A stretch of 34,976 nucleotides of DNA, taken from NCBI GenBank assembly GCA_036746875.1, contig DAIODI010000003.1, forward strand, positions 1 through 34,976. Reading direction: 5' to 3'. The position numbers were made by a program, and so were the translations under genes. Shown here one piece after another: positions 16,052 through 23,806 of the stretch; the first letter of the stretch is position 1, and each line of letters opens with the position of its first letter. The notes beneath the pieces were generated by a model. That model saw only the letters and a program-made list of their open reading frames with translations, was not told the DNA's origin and ran no database searches. This stretch comes from DAIODI01 sp036746875 (GTDB lineage Bacteria > Pseudomonadota > Alphaproteobacteria > Rhizobiales > Aestuariivirgaceae).

Positions 16052-17802
16052 GCTTGCGCCTCGTAGCGCGCGATGAGGTCGCCGAGGGCCTCCCGCAGCG
16101 GGTCGAGCCGTTCGCCGTAGCGCGCCGCGCGGCCCACGGCGGCCGCCGTCACCGGCTGGCGCACCTGGCTGACGCTCGCCGTGCGCACGGTTCGCCGCGT
16201 CTCGTGCGGGGCGAGGCAGGCGGCGTCGAAGGGCAGGGCGAGATGATCGAGAAGGCGGCGGGTTTCAGCCTCGCGGTCGGCGACAAGGCGCTCGTAGCGA
16301 ACGCTGAGGATGCGGCCCGGAAATGCTTCCCGCCAGCCATCCATCGCCTCCCGGTGCAGACGCACGAACGCCGCGATGCGGGCGATGTCGTAGACTTCCG
16401 GCTGGGCGTTTTCGGGGAACAGTTCCGTCCACGTGGACCAGGCGACGTCGAGCGGATGCCGCTCCACGCTGATGAACCGCGCGTTGGGGAACATCAGCAG
16501 CGCAGGTCCAAGCAGCATCCAGGTGGAGAGCGACTTGTCGACCACCCGCACGGCGGCTTCCGCCTCGGCCGGCCTTGCGGCGATATCCCGGGCGGCGGCG
16601 GCGCCCACCCCGCCGCGCGACGGTTCCGCGCCCAAGCCCGCGGCGAGCGGCGGCAGCGCCTCAGTCTCGCCCAGCGCCGCCACCTGCGGGTGCGAGGCGA
16701 GGATCTGCTCCACCAGCGTGGTGCCGGAGCGCGGCAGGCCGAACACGAACACCGGCTTTTCGCTGCGGGCGCCCCAGGAGGCGCGAGACGCCACGAACGC
16801 GCCGCCATAGAGCGCAAGGCGCTCCGCCACCGCCTTCGCGAGCCCGGAAGGACGCATGAGCGGAGCGACAATGGCGTTGGCGCGGGCGAACGCCTCGAAC
16901 GCCTCCGCCTCGCGCCCATCCCGTTCCAGCACGCGGGCGAGCGCAAACGTGAGCGGGGCGGCGTAAAGGTGCGCCGCGCGGGCCGTCGCGGCGTCGAGGG
17001 CGGCGCGGATCGCCGCCTCGTCGGCGTCCTCGGGGAAATGCGTGGCGAGCGACAGGTGCGCGTAGCCGTCGGCCGGGGCGGCCGCCAGCGCCTCGGCCAG
17101 CCGGGCGCGGGCGGTTGCACGGTCGCCGCGCACCAGCGCCATCGTGGAGAGGCGGACGTGGATCGGCGCCTTGACGGGCGAGACGGCGAGCGCCGCCTCG
17201 CAGGCCGCGACGGCGCGCGCCGCATCGCCCGCCCGGTCGAAGGCGTCGGCGAGTTCGACCAGCGCGACGGCGTTCGGCGCCTCCCCGGCGGCGGCCGCGT
17301 CGAGGTGGACCGCGGCCGGCGCGTAGCGGCGCAGCGACAGGAGGTGCCGGCCGAGCGCCCGGCGCACCGGCGCGGAGGCGGGATCGAGCGCGGCGGCCAC
17401 CTCCAGCAGGGGCAGCGCGGCGAGCGGCTGGCGCAGGCCGGCGAGACAGGCGGCGCGCCGCACGAGGCTCGCCACATGGCGCGGGGCGCGGGCGAGCACG
17501 GCGGCGTAGCCGGCCTCGGCCTCCTTCAGCCGTCCGGCGCGCTCTTGCAGCGTCGCCCCCAGAAACATCACGGCGAGGCTGTTCGGCTCGATCTCCTTCA
17601 GGCGCGCATGAAGGTTCGCCGCGCCCTTGAGATCGTTCTGGTCGCGCAGGCGCGAGGCGAAGGCCACCCCTTGCGCCACCTCGCGGTGTTCAGGCGGCGG
17701 CAGGGCCTCGCCGCCAGCCGACGCAGCGGCCGGGGCGGCCGGGGCGGCCGGAGCGCCACCGGGGAGCGGGTCGAATGCGACGATGTCGTTGGCGCTGGTC
17801 AT
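16048..17802 (-). CDS. TPR-repeat sulfotransferase (first of tandem pair)
   Basis: 584 residues from ATG 17800-17802; a GTG at 17820 would add six residues but has no ribosome binding site, while GAGAAG lies before 17802. An Ala/Pro-rich head of about 35 residues is followed by TPR repeats to about residue 335, then a sulfotransferase domain with GLPRSGTT at 355-362 and the 3'-phosphate motif FISVERHPLDVAWSTW. The C-terminal SVSQVRQPVTAAAVGRAARYG matches the corresponding SVWQVRQPISKGSLGKWKRF of the next gene, showing that the two are paralogues from a duplication, now well diverged, so they probably have different acceptors. Cytoplasmic by lack of signal peptide. 54 bases separate it from the upstream SET gene. 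Confidence 0.92.
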   Translation of the reverse strand: MTSANDIVAFDPLPGGAPAAPAAPAAASAGGEALPPPEHREVAQGVAFASRLRDQNDLKGAANLHARLKEIEPNSLAVMFLGATLQERAGRLKEAEAGYAAVLARAPRHVASLVRRAACLAGLRQPLAALPLLEVAAALDPASAPVRRALGRHLLSLRRYAPAAVHLDAAAAGEAPNAVALVELADAFDRAGDAARAVAACEAALAVSPVKAPIHVRLSTMALVRGDRATARARLAEALAAAPADGYAHLSLATHFPEDADEAAIRAALDAATARAAHLYAAPLTFALARVLERDGREAEAFEAFARANAIVAPLMRPSGLAKAVAERLALYGGAFVASRASWGARSEKPVFVFGLPRSGTTLVEQILASHPQVAALGETEALPPLAAGLGAEPSRGGVGAAAARDIAARPAEAEAAVRVVDKSLSTWMLLGPALLMFPNARFISVERHPLDVAWSTWTELFPENAQPEVYDIARIAAFVRLHREAMDGWREAFPGRILSVRYERLVADREAETRRLLDHLALPFDAACLAPHETRRTVRTASVSQVRQPVTAAAVGRAARYGERLDPLREALGDLIARYEAQA

Positions 17803-17856
17803 GTCTCGGGCTTCTCGCACGAACGCGGCGGCGGGTGCAAATGGCGGCTGGCGGCC

Positions 17857-18909
17857 TCAGACCTCGCGCGCGCCGATGGCGAACGACAGCGCTTCAAGCT
17901 GGGCGCGGACAAGGGCGCGGAACTGGCGGGCGGCGTCGTGCGTCTCCGGGGTTGCATCGGCGGCGGCTTCGGCGAGGCCGGAGAGCTTCAGGAAGAACAG
18001 CCGGTTGGCGTGGACGATTCGCTCGAAGGCGAGGCCCGGCTGGGCCAGGCCGTGGTCGCGGGCGAGGGCGAGGAAGATCGAGCGCGGCGCTTCCGGCCGA
18101 AGGCGGTCGCCGAGCATGAGGTGCGAGAGCGCAAGCCCGCCGCCGTCGCGGGTGACGAGGGGGAACGTGAGGCCGGAGCGCGTCTTGGCCTGCGCCGGCT
18201 CCGCGCCGACGCTGAGCGCCGCCGCGCCCGCCTTGAAGCCGAGCGGGATCGACCAGGCGTGCCGCTCGTCGCTGATAAAGCCGTAGCGCACGAACCGCTG
18301 CCACGAATCGAGATGGTTGTAACAGACGGTCATCTCGCCGCCGGGGAAGCGCCCGGCGATGGTGAGTCCGTCCGGCCCGAAGCCGTAGTTAGCGGCGCGC
18401 CAGTCGTGGTTGGCGAGGTCCATCACCGGCATGAACGAGGGCACGCCGCGCCAGTCGATGTGGCGGGCGTGGATGAAGCGGTCGAGGAGGGCGCTCTCGC
18501 TGTCCGGCTCGAACAGGAAGGCGAGCCGGGCGTCGCGGATGAGGGCGTCCTTGAGCGGTTCGGGCAGGGCGGCGAGGCGGGCGCGCTCGGCCAGCGTCTG
18601 CGCCCGCCCCGGCCCCTGCCAGCCGGCAAGGCGCTGATAGTCGGCGAAGAACGCCTTCACGGGAGGGGCGATGGTGGTCTCTGGCTTCACCACCAGCGCC
18701 CCCGCGGGGTCGAGGACGGTGGCGGCGGTGGGGATCAGGAGCGCCTGCGGCACATGCAGGCGGGCCGGGCGCGACGGGTCGGGGAGCGTGAGGGCGCGGC
18801 CATGCGGCCCGGTGGCGATGGCGAGGTTCTCCGCGACGCCGCCCAGCGCGCGGAAGGCGGCGAGCAGGCGGGCGAGGGCGGCGGGATCGGCGGCGTCGGC
18901 GGCGGTCAT
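17857..18909 (-). CDS. SET-domain protein, lysine N-methyltransferase-like (RLSMT/SETD6 type)
   Basis: 350 residues from ATG 18907-18909. Residues 157-210 hold the diagnostic pair of a SET domain of the Rubisco-LSMT/SETD class: PVMDLANHDWRAANYGF (DLANH at 164-168, equal to the NH motif that binds SAM) and GGEMTVCYNHLDSWQRFVRYGF (190-211), where Y197 matches the catalytic tyrosine. The C-terminal part (about 230-350) is helical and may be the substrate-binding domain of this class. It would methylate a protein lysine using SAM. The central SET half looks intact although the N-terminal G-x-G motif is weak (FRALGGVAENLAIATGPHGRAL). It leads the run into the TPR-sulfotransferase genes. The start is the first Met before recognisable protein sequence; no strong Shine-Dalgarno is seen. 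Confidence 0.75.
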   Translation of the reverse strand: MTAADAADPAALARLLAAFRALGGVAENLAIATGPHGRALTLPDPSRPARLHVPQALLIPTAATVLDPAGALVVKPETTIAPPVKAFFADYQRLAGWQGPGRAQTLAERARLAALPEPLKDALIRDARLAFLFEPDSESALLDRFIHARHIDWRGVPSFMPVMDLANHDWRAANYGFGPDGLTIAGRFPGGEMTVCYNHLDSWQRFVRYGFISDERHAWSIPLGFKAGAAALSVGAEPAQAKTRSGLTFPLVTRDGGGLALSHLMLGDRLRPEAPRSIFLALARDHGLAQPGLAFERIVHANRLFFLKLSGLAEAAADATPETHDAARQFRALVRAQLEALSFAIGAREV

Positions 18910-18985
18910 CGCGGCAGGGGAGGCGAAGCGGCCGCGCCGGTCAAGGGCCGGGGGACGGGAACCAGGGCCCGCGGGAGCCCTGCCT

Positions 18986-19062
18986 CCCATCGCCTTGGCC
19001 GGGCTTGACCCGGGCATCCTTTTGGATGCGGTGCGCCCGCCGTCAGGAAAAGGACCCGCGGG
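18986..19062 (+). repeat. CCCGGG hairpin repeat, copy A
   Basis: The 40 bases at 18986-19025 match 21225-21264 with one mismatch (GGCCGGG versus GCCCGGG). The core GCCGGGCTTGACCCGGGC is an imperfect inverted repeat. A second shared block, CAGGAAAAGGACCCGCGGG, follows at 19044-19062 and again, with one change, at 19101-19119. Repeats of this CCCGGGCTTGACCCGGG type are commonly scattered between genes in alphaproteobacterial genomes. The two copies are in the same direction and flank the porin and Methyltransf_17 genes. Confidence 0.85.
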
Positions 19063-19146
19063 AGCCCTGCGGGATCGAAGGGGGGCTGGCCTGCCGCCGT
19101 CAGGAAAAGGGCCCGCGGGACCTCTGCGGGAACAGAAAGGGAGCAC

Positions 19147-19184
19147 GCAAAACGAAACCGGCCCGCGGGATCGCCGCGGGCCGG
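19147..19184 (-). terminator. Rho-independent terminator of the porin gene
   Basis: On the minus strand a perfect 11-bp stem (CCGGCCCGCGG / CCGCGGGCCGG, at 19058 + 100 to 19184, i.e. 19158-19184) with a 5-base loop is followed by TTTCGTTTT. It begins 26 bases after the porin stop codon. The very stable stem and T-rich tail are textbook for an intrinsic terminator of a highly expressed outer-membrane protein gene. Confidence 0.85.
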
Positions 19185-19209
19185 GTATTCAGATCAGGCG
19201 GTCAGGTTC

Positions 19210-20356
19210 TCAGAAGAAGAACCAGGCGCCGAACTGCAGACGGACGTCGTTGAAGGAGTCCTTGCAGCCGCTCCAGCTGGCGGTCGCGTCGTCTCCCTCG
19301 CCGGAGAGAGCAGTGCCCGTGCAGTAACCCTCGCCGGCGTAGTCGATCTGGCCCCACATCACTTCCCAGCCGAGCTTCATCTGCTTGACCGGCTGCCACA
19401 TGATGTTGGCGTGCACCGTGCCCGCGCTGTCGATCCAGTTCGTGGTCAGCGAGCCGAGGTAGTCTTCATAACCGGCGCCGACGTTGAACGTGGTCGTCTC
19501 GTTGATGCCGAAGGACAGACCACCCTGGATCGCCCAGGCTTCCATCAGGTCGCCGTCAACATCGACGCGCTGAGTGCTGGTGGCGGTCTGGTTGAGCGAG
19601 CGCACGATTTCGCCCTGGCCATAGCCTGCACCGATGTTGGCGGTGGCCACATCGGCGAGGTTGAAGGACGCGCCGCCCATGATAGACCAGCCCACCCCGC
19701 TGCCGTCCGAAGTCTGACCCGAGGTGGAGGCGCACGGTTCGCTGTCTGCATAAACCGTGCTGCCGTCCTCATCAATGCCGACAGGGGTTGACGTGGTGTC
19801 GGCGCACGTCGCAACCGANNNNNNNNNNNNNNNNNNNNNNNNNNNNNNNNNNNNNNNNNNNNNNNNNNNNNNNNNNNNNNNNNNNNNNNNNNNNNNNNNN
19901 NNNNNNNNNNNNNNNNNNGTAATCGTCATCGTTGTTGTCCGCCCAGCCCGGAGCCAGCGACTGCAGCGAGAACGAGTACTTGTTGGTCATGCCGTTGGTG
20001 TCGAAGATCACGTCGCCCTTGACGTAACCGTAGACGACGATCTCGGCCACCGGAGCCGGCATGTCGGCCGTCGGGGTGATGGCGATGGTGAAGCCCGAGT
20101 CGGTGTTGTTGCCCGCACGGTCCTTCAGGTCGTTGCCCCAGTTCGCGAGCGAGCCCTGGCCGCGCTCGAAGGTGACATAGCTCGCACCGGCGGGGGCGGC
20201 CGATGCGGGCTGCGACTCAAGCGTATTGACGCGGGTCTGGAGCGCCTCAAGCTGGGCCTTCAGCGCCGAAAGCTCGTCGGCCTGCGCGCCGGTGGCCATG
20301 ACGCCGAGCGCCGCGCCACCGAGCAAGGCCCGACGGAGCCACTTGGTGTTGGTCAT
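19210..20356 (-). CDS. Outer-membrane porin, interrupted by a scaffold gap
   Basis: Two halves of one gene separated by 100 N. N-terminal part from ATG 20354-20356 (GGGAGA eight bases upstream): signal peptide MTNTKWLRRALLGGAALGVMATGAQA, then the coiled coil DELSALKAQLEALQTRVNTLESQ that precedes the barrel in many alphaproteobacterial and DcaP-like porins, then barrel sequence such as EIVVYGYVKGDVIFDTNG. C-terminal part: alternating amphipathic strands ending in LQFGAWFFF, with the terminal Phe needed for BAM-dependent insertion. The cysteine pairs in CADTTS/EPCAS and GYCTGT/SGCKDS may be extracellular-loop disulfides. The halves are in different frames across exactly 100 N, but the gap length is a placeholder, so this does not show a frameshift. 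It forms a diffusion pore in the outer membrane. Confidence 0.85.
19819..19918. other. Scaffold gap (100 N) inside the porin gene
   Basis: Exactly 100 N, the conventional placeholder for a gap of unknown size. Porin genes often have close paralogues in the same genome, which can break assembly. Confidence 0.98.
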
Positions 20357-20700
20357 TCGATTTCTCCCACAGTTCATGTTAATCCCCGTTCCCCCTGCAA
20401 CCGTGGGCCGAGGAGCGGCACGAGCGGTGCTCGCGCTGGAGCAACCATCATCCGGACGGGGGTCATGGTCAACCTGTGCGGACCGCCGCGGAGCCTAATT
20501 TTGCGAGCTGTGCCTGATTTGCAACACGCGCCGGGCGCACCCGGACCGGCCAGGCGGCGGCAGGCCGCCGGGCCCCGGAATCCGGCGTGTCCGGCGCATC
20601 CGGCGGATCATTGCGCGCTTCCCGGGGCCGCGCCGCGCCGCGCGCTCCCTCTCGCGCCGGCGCCCGCCCGGCCGGCGGCCGCGCCGTGAGCGCCCGGGAC
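20357..20700. other. Divergent intergenic region (porin / methyltransferase)
   Basis: 344 bases between divergent starts. The half near the porin gene is AT-richer and carries the proposed porin promoter (20496-20524), leaving a leader of about 130 bases, long enough for post-transcriptional control as is common for porin mRNAs. The half near the methyltransferase gene is extremely GC-rich; I see no promoter and no small gene in it. Confidence 0.55.
20496..20524 (-). promoter_or_regulatory. Possible sigma-70 promoter of the porin gene
   Basis: On the minus strand TTGCAA (20519-20524) and AAATTA (20496-20501) are spaced by 17 bases, inside the only AT-rich stretch of the intergenic region. 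Matches to consensus are moderate, so this is a tentative call. Confidence 0.35.
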
Positions 20701-21207
20701 ATGGCGCGCAGCCGCCGGCTGTCGCGGCTGGAGAAGCTGCTGTTCCGCCTCGAATCGCAACTGGCGGTGCTCGCCTTCGTGGCGCGCCAGATCGAGGGCC
20801 GGCCCGGCGTGGTGTTCGAGCTTGGGCTGGGGAAGGGGCGCACCTACGACCACCTGCGCGAGCGCCTGCCGGGGCGCGAGATCTTCGTCTTCGAGCGCGA
20901 GGTGGACACCAACCCCTGGCGAATGCCGGACCCGGCGCACCTCGTCATGGGCGAGATGGCCGAGACGCTGCCCGCCATGGCGCAGGCGTGGGCGGGCCGG
21001 GTGGTGCTGGCGCATTCCGATGTCGGCTCGTTCGACCCGGCGCACAACGCGGCGATGGCCGCCCTGGTGAGCCGCCTGTTGCCGCCGGCGCTCGCGCCGG
21101 GGGCGCTGGTGGTGGCCGACCTGCCGCTGTCGCTGCCGGGGTGCGAGGCGCTGGCGCTGCCGGAGGGCGCCATCGACGGGCGGTATTTCCTCTACCGGCG
21201 GGCCTGA
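20701..21207 (+). CDS. SAM-dependent methyltransferase, Methyltransf_17-like
   Basis: 168 residues from ATG 20701 (a GTG at 20686 in frame is an alternative; neither has a strong Shine-Dalgarno). A short N-terminal helix (RLEKLLFRLESQLAVLAFVARQI) leads into GVVFELGLGKGRTYDHLRER, the SAM-binding glycine motif, with EIFVFEREVDTNP as the following acidic strand. Then VLAHSDVGSFDPAHNAAMAALV, LAPGALVVADLPL and the end GRYFLYRR. This combination (ELGLG-GRTYDHLRE, AH-D-G, GRYFLYRR) is characteristic of the small alphaproteobacterial family known as Methyltransf_17. Cytoplasmic; substrate not known. It stands alone, divergent to the porin gene. Confidence 0.82.
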   Translation: MARSRRLSRLEKLLFRLESQLAVLAFVARQIEGRPGVVFELGLGKGRTYDHLRERLPGREIFVFEREVDTNPWRMPDPAHLVMGEMAETLPAMAQAWAGRVVLAHSDVGSFDPAHNAAMAALVSRLLPPALAPGALVVADLPLSLPGCEALALPEGAIDGRYFLYRRA

Positions 21208-21224
21208 GCGCCGCGCCCGTCACC

Positions 21225-21296
21225 CCCATCGCCTTGCCCGGGCTTGACCCGGGCATCCTTTTGGCCGCGCAGCCCGGCAGGAAAAGGACCCGCGGG
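21225..21296 (+). repeat. CCCGGG hairpin repeat, copy B
   Basis: Second copy of the repeat at 18986-19062, same orientation: a 40-base block with core GCCCGGGCTTGACCCGGGC (stem CCCGGG/CCCGGG with flanking pairs around CTTGA), followed by CAGGAAAAGGACCCGCGGG at 21278-21296. It starts 18 bases after the methyltransferase stop and, with the following CCCGCGGG palindromes, could end transcription of that gene. The remaining bases up to 21480 should include the promoter of the OmpA operon; TATGAT at about 21430 is the best -10-like word, but no good -35 lies upstream. Confidence 0.85.
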
Positions 21297-21480
21297 TCAC
21301 GCCCGCGGGAACCGGGGGGAGCGGCTAGCCCGCCCGCGCCCGCCGGAACCCGCGCCCGCCGGATGACGAGGACCTGCGGGAACGCACGGCAGCGCGAAGT
21401 TGACGCTGGCGCGGTAATGGCCACGTTGGGTATGATTTGTGACGGGTCCGGTGGAGTTCGCCGGAGGAGGGGACTTCGCG

Positions 21481-23655
21481 ATGGGATACAGACCGGGCCG
21501 GTGGCTCGTCGGCCTGCTGCCGCTCACGCTCGTCGGCGTGGCGGCCTATCAGATCAACACCGCACGCATGGAAACAGCGCTCGAACGGGACGCCGCCAGC
21601 GCGCTGGCCGGCATCGGGGCGCAGTGGGCGACGGTTCAGGTCGACGGCCGCGACGCCAGGATCGAGGGCGCGGCCCCGGACGAGGCCGCCGCGCGCGCCG
21701 TGGCCGATGCGGTGGCGGGCGTTTACGGCATGCGCCGGGTCGACGCCGCCGCCGTCACCATCGCCCCGCCGCCGCCGCCGAAGCCGGCCGATCCGGACAT
21801 CACCGCCATCGCCACCGATCCCCCGGTGGTGTCCGGAACCTTCGACGCGGCCGCGGCGAAGTCGCTTGCGGTGGCGATCGGAACCCGGGAGTTCCGCCTC
21901 GGGAGCGATCCCGAGCTCACCGCTGACGGCAACGCATGGACACTGAAGCCCGGAGCGCTGGCCGACGGCGTCTACGATGTCGCCGTCACCACCACCGACG
22001 CGGCGGGCGCGCCGACGCGCATCGAGCGCAAGGCGGCGCTGACCATCGACACGCCGCCGCCGGCCGCGCCCACGGTGGACAGCCGGATCGGCAACGATCC
22101 CGCCGCCGCCATCACCGGGCGGTGGACGCCGAGACCCGGCGACACGCTGACCGTGACCGTGGCCGGCCGCAGTTTCACGCTGGGCAAGGATGACGCGCTC
22201 ACCGCCGATTCGTCGGGCCGCTGGTCGCTGGCGCTGACGCCGCCGCTCGCCGATGGAGCCTACGACGTATCCGCCACGGTGATCGGGGCCGGCGGCAAGC
22301 GCACCGCCGACGCGGGCGGCGCGAAGGTCGTCATCGACACCGCCCCGCCGGTCGCCCCGGCCGCGCCGGTGGTGAAGCCGTGGCCGGGGCCGCCCGCGCC
22401 CCTCGTCATCACCGGAACCTATCCCGCCGCCGACGCGGCCTCGCTGGCGGTGTCGGTCGCGGGCAACACCTGGCGGCTGGGCGAGGCGGCAAGTCCGCTC
22501 ACCTCCGAGGGCGACGACTGGACCCTGTCGCTCCGGCAACCGTTGCCGGACGGCGCCTACGATGTCACGGTGGAGGTGAGCGACGCGGCGGGCAACGTGG
22601 CGCGCACGGCGGCGACGGTGCGCATTGCGCCGGCCGCGCTTCCGCTTCCGCCGACAATCTCCATCCTGTCGGGAAGCCGCCCCGAGGTCAGCCTGTCGGG
22701 AACCGTTTCGCCCGGCGCAAGCGAGCTGACCGTGACGGTTGGCGGCCTCGTCCATCGCCTGGGCGAGGCGAACGGCCCGGCGCTCGATCCGGCGACCGGA
22801 GCGTGGACGCTGGCGCTCGCCGCGCCCCTGCCGCCTGGCGATTACACGGTGAAGGTCGAGGCGAAGGACGCCGCCGGGACGCTGCGGACGGCGACGACGC
22901 AACTGGTCATCACCGCCGCCGCCACGGAAACCGCTGCCCCGGCGCCGGACACGCGCTCTCCGCCGTTGCCCACCGTGAACCCGGTCTCGGGCCTTGAGTC
23001 CCGCCCGACCATCACGGGGACGTGGCCGGAGGAGGACGCCGCGAGCTTCACCGTGGCGGTGGACGGGCAGACCTACGTCATGGGCGAAACCCCGGCGCTG
23101 GCGCGCACCGGCCCCGGCCGATGGTCGCTCACGCCGGCGATGCCGCTTCCCGCCGGGTCCCATGACGTGGTGGCGACCGTGAAGGACGCGGCCGGCAACG
23201 TCTCCACCGACGTGTCGCGATTCGAGGTGCGGGTGAAGGAACCGGAAGCTCCGGTCCCGGCCGCCCCGCCGGTCGCTGCGGCGGCCCCCGCCGCGGACTG
23301 CCAGCTTCAGTTCGCGGCGCTGCTGTCAGCCGAACAGATCCGCTTCGCCTCCGACAGCGTGGCGCTTTCGCAAGCAAGCGACAGGCTTCTCGGCCAGCTG
23401 GCGGCGGTGGCGCAGTCCTGCCCCGGGTCGGCCATCGTGGTGGCCGGGTTCACCGACGCGACCGGCTCCGACATCTACAACCAGGCGTTGTCGGAAGGCC
23501 GCGCCGCCGAGGTGGTGAAGCGGCTGGTCCGTCTCGGCGTCGATCCCGGCCGGCTCGCCGCCGAAGGCTATGGCGCGGCGAACCCGGTGGCCCCCAACGA
23601 CACCCCGGAAGGCCGGGCGCTGAACCGCCGGATCGAATTCAGGGTTCAACCGTAA
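21481..23655 (+). CDS. Envelope protein with BON, five Ig-like repeats and OmpA C-terminal domain
   Basis: 724 residues; ATG 21481 follows GGAGGAGG at good spacing, which rules out upstream starts. Layout: N-terminal membrane segment (GRWLVGLLPLTLVGVAAYQI, residues 6-25, possibly an uncleaved anchor), a BON-like domain (about 31-95, VQVDGRDARIEGAAPDEAAA), a Pro-rich linker, then five Ig-like repeats of roughly 95-100 residues, each ending in a W-(S/T)-L ... G-x-Y/H-D/T-V ... DAAG pattern (last ones QPLPDGAYDVTVEVSDAAGN and MPLPAGSHDVVATVKDAAGN). Residues about 610-724 are an OmpA peptidoglycan-binding domain with GFTDATGSDIYNQALSEGRA and ALNRRIEF. It probably spans the periplasm from the inner membrane to peptidoglycan. 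Two genes follow with short spacers. Confidence 0.9.
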   Translation: MGYRPGRWLVGLLPLTLVGVAAYQINTARMETALERDAASALAGIGAQWATVQVDGRDARIEGAAPDEAAARAVADAVAGVYGMRRVDAAAVTIAPPPPPKPADPDITAIATDPPVVSGTFDAAAAKSLAVAIGTREFRLGSDPELTADGNAWTLKPGALADGVYDVAVTTTDAAGAPTRIERKAALTIDTPPPAAPTVDSRIGNDPAAAITGRWTPRPGDTLTVTVAGRSFTLGKDDALTADSSGRWSLALTPPLADGAYDVSATVIGAGGKRTADAGGAKVVIDTAPPVAPAAPVVKPWPGPPAPLVITGTYPAADAASLAVSVAGNTWRLGEAASPLTSEGDDWTLSLRQPLPDGAYDVTVEVSDAAGNVARTAATVRIAPAALPLPPTISILSGSRPEVSLSGTVSPGASELTVTVGGLVHRLGEANGPALDPATGAWTLALAAPLPPGDYTVKVEAKDAAGTLRTATTQLVITAAATETAAPAPDTRSPPLPTVNPVSGLESRPTITGTWPEEDAASFTVAVDGQTYVMGETPALARTGPGRWSLTPAMPLPAGSHDVVATVKDAAGNVSTDVSRFEVRVKEPEAPVPAAPPVAAAAPAADCQLQFAALLSAEQIRFASDSVALSQASDRLLGQLAAVAQSCPGSAIVVAGFTDATGSDIYNQALSEGRAAEVVKRLVRLGVDPGRLAAEGYGAANPVAPNDTPEGRALNRRIEFRVQP

Positions 23656-23666
23656 GGTCCAAGCAA

Positions 23667-23792
23667 ATGGAAGATTTCTGGAACTTCAAGGATACCCTCT
23701 ACGTCGCCTCCAACAATGCCCTGTGGCTGGTGGTGGCGCTGGCGCTGGGGGGGCTTGTGGGCTGGCTCACCTTCGAGCCTGACCAGGGCTGA
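23667..23792 (+). CDS. 41-residue single-helix membrane protein
   Basis: ATG 23667 to TGA 23790-23792, eleven bases after the OmpA-family stop and 14 bases before the next start. The upstream AAGGTCCAAGCAA is a moderate ribosome binding site. The product has a short acidic/aromatic head (MEDFWNFKDTLYVASNN), one hydrophobic helix (ALWLVVALALGGLVGWLTF, residues 18-36) with a GG-x-x-G packing motif, and an acidic tail (EPDQG). It is too short for usual gene callers but has proper codons, signals and tight spacing, so I regard it as real. Its role may be to hold the flanking envelope proteins together; I know no function for it. Confidence 0.75.
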   Translation: MEDFWNFKDTLYVASNNALWLVVALALGGLVGWLTFEPDQG

Positions 23793-23806
23793 GGGAGGCG
23801 GCGGCG

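Larger units (their letters stand above)
18910..19209. other. Non-coding region with repeats and porin terminator
   Basis: 300 bases between the SET gene start and the porin stop, both minus strand. It contains a 40-base CCCGGG hairpin repeat (18986-19025), two copies of CAGGAAAAGG(A/G)CCCGCGGG (19044-19062 and 19101-19119) and the porin terminator (19147-19184). The promoter of the SET/sulfotransferase genes should lie here, but I see no clear -35/-10. A long open frame crosses the region because of its high GC; its translation is Pro/Gly/Arg-rich and repetitive and is not a believable protein. Confidence 0.6.

Noticed and set aside
15940..19008. 1022-codon plus-strand open frame over the sulfotransferase genes
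   Set aside because: Antisense shadow: Gly/Arg/Glu-rich, no domain, and both TPR-sulfotransferases and the SET gene on the other strand are well supported.
18910..19146. N-terminal extension of the SET protein
   Set aside because: The upstream frame translates the intergenic repeats into repeated Pro/Gly/Arg words (such as APAGPFPDGGR), which is not protein-like.
19210..20356. Frameshift in the porin gene
   Set aside because: The two parts are out of phase only because the gap is written as 100 N; the true gap size is unknown.
20357..20700. Riboswitch or small RNA in the porin leader
   Set aside because: The leader is long enough, but I could not find a recognisable structured motif by reading; only the promoter-like pair is supportable.
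21325..23163. 612-codon minus-strand frame opposite the OmpA-family gene
   Set aside because: Arg/Gly-rich, repetitive antisense of the Ig-like repeats; no start signal and no recognisable domain.
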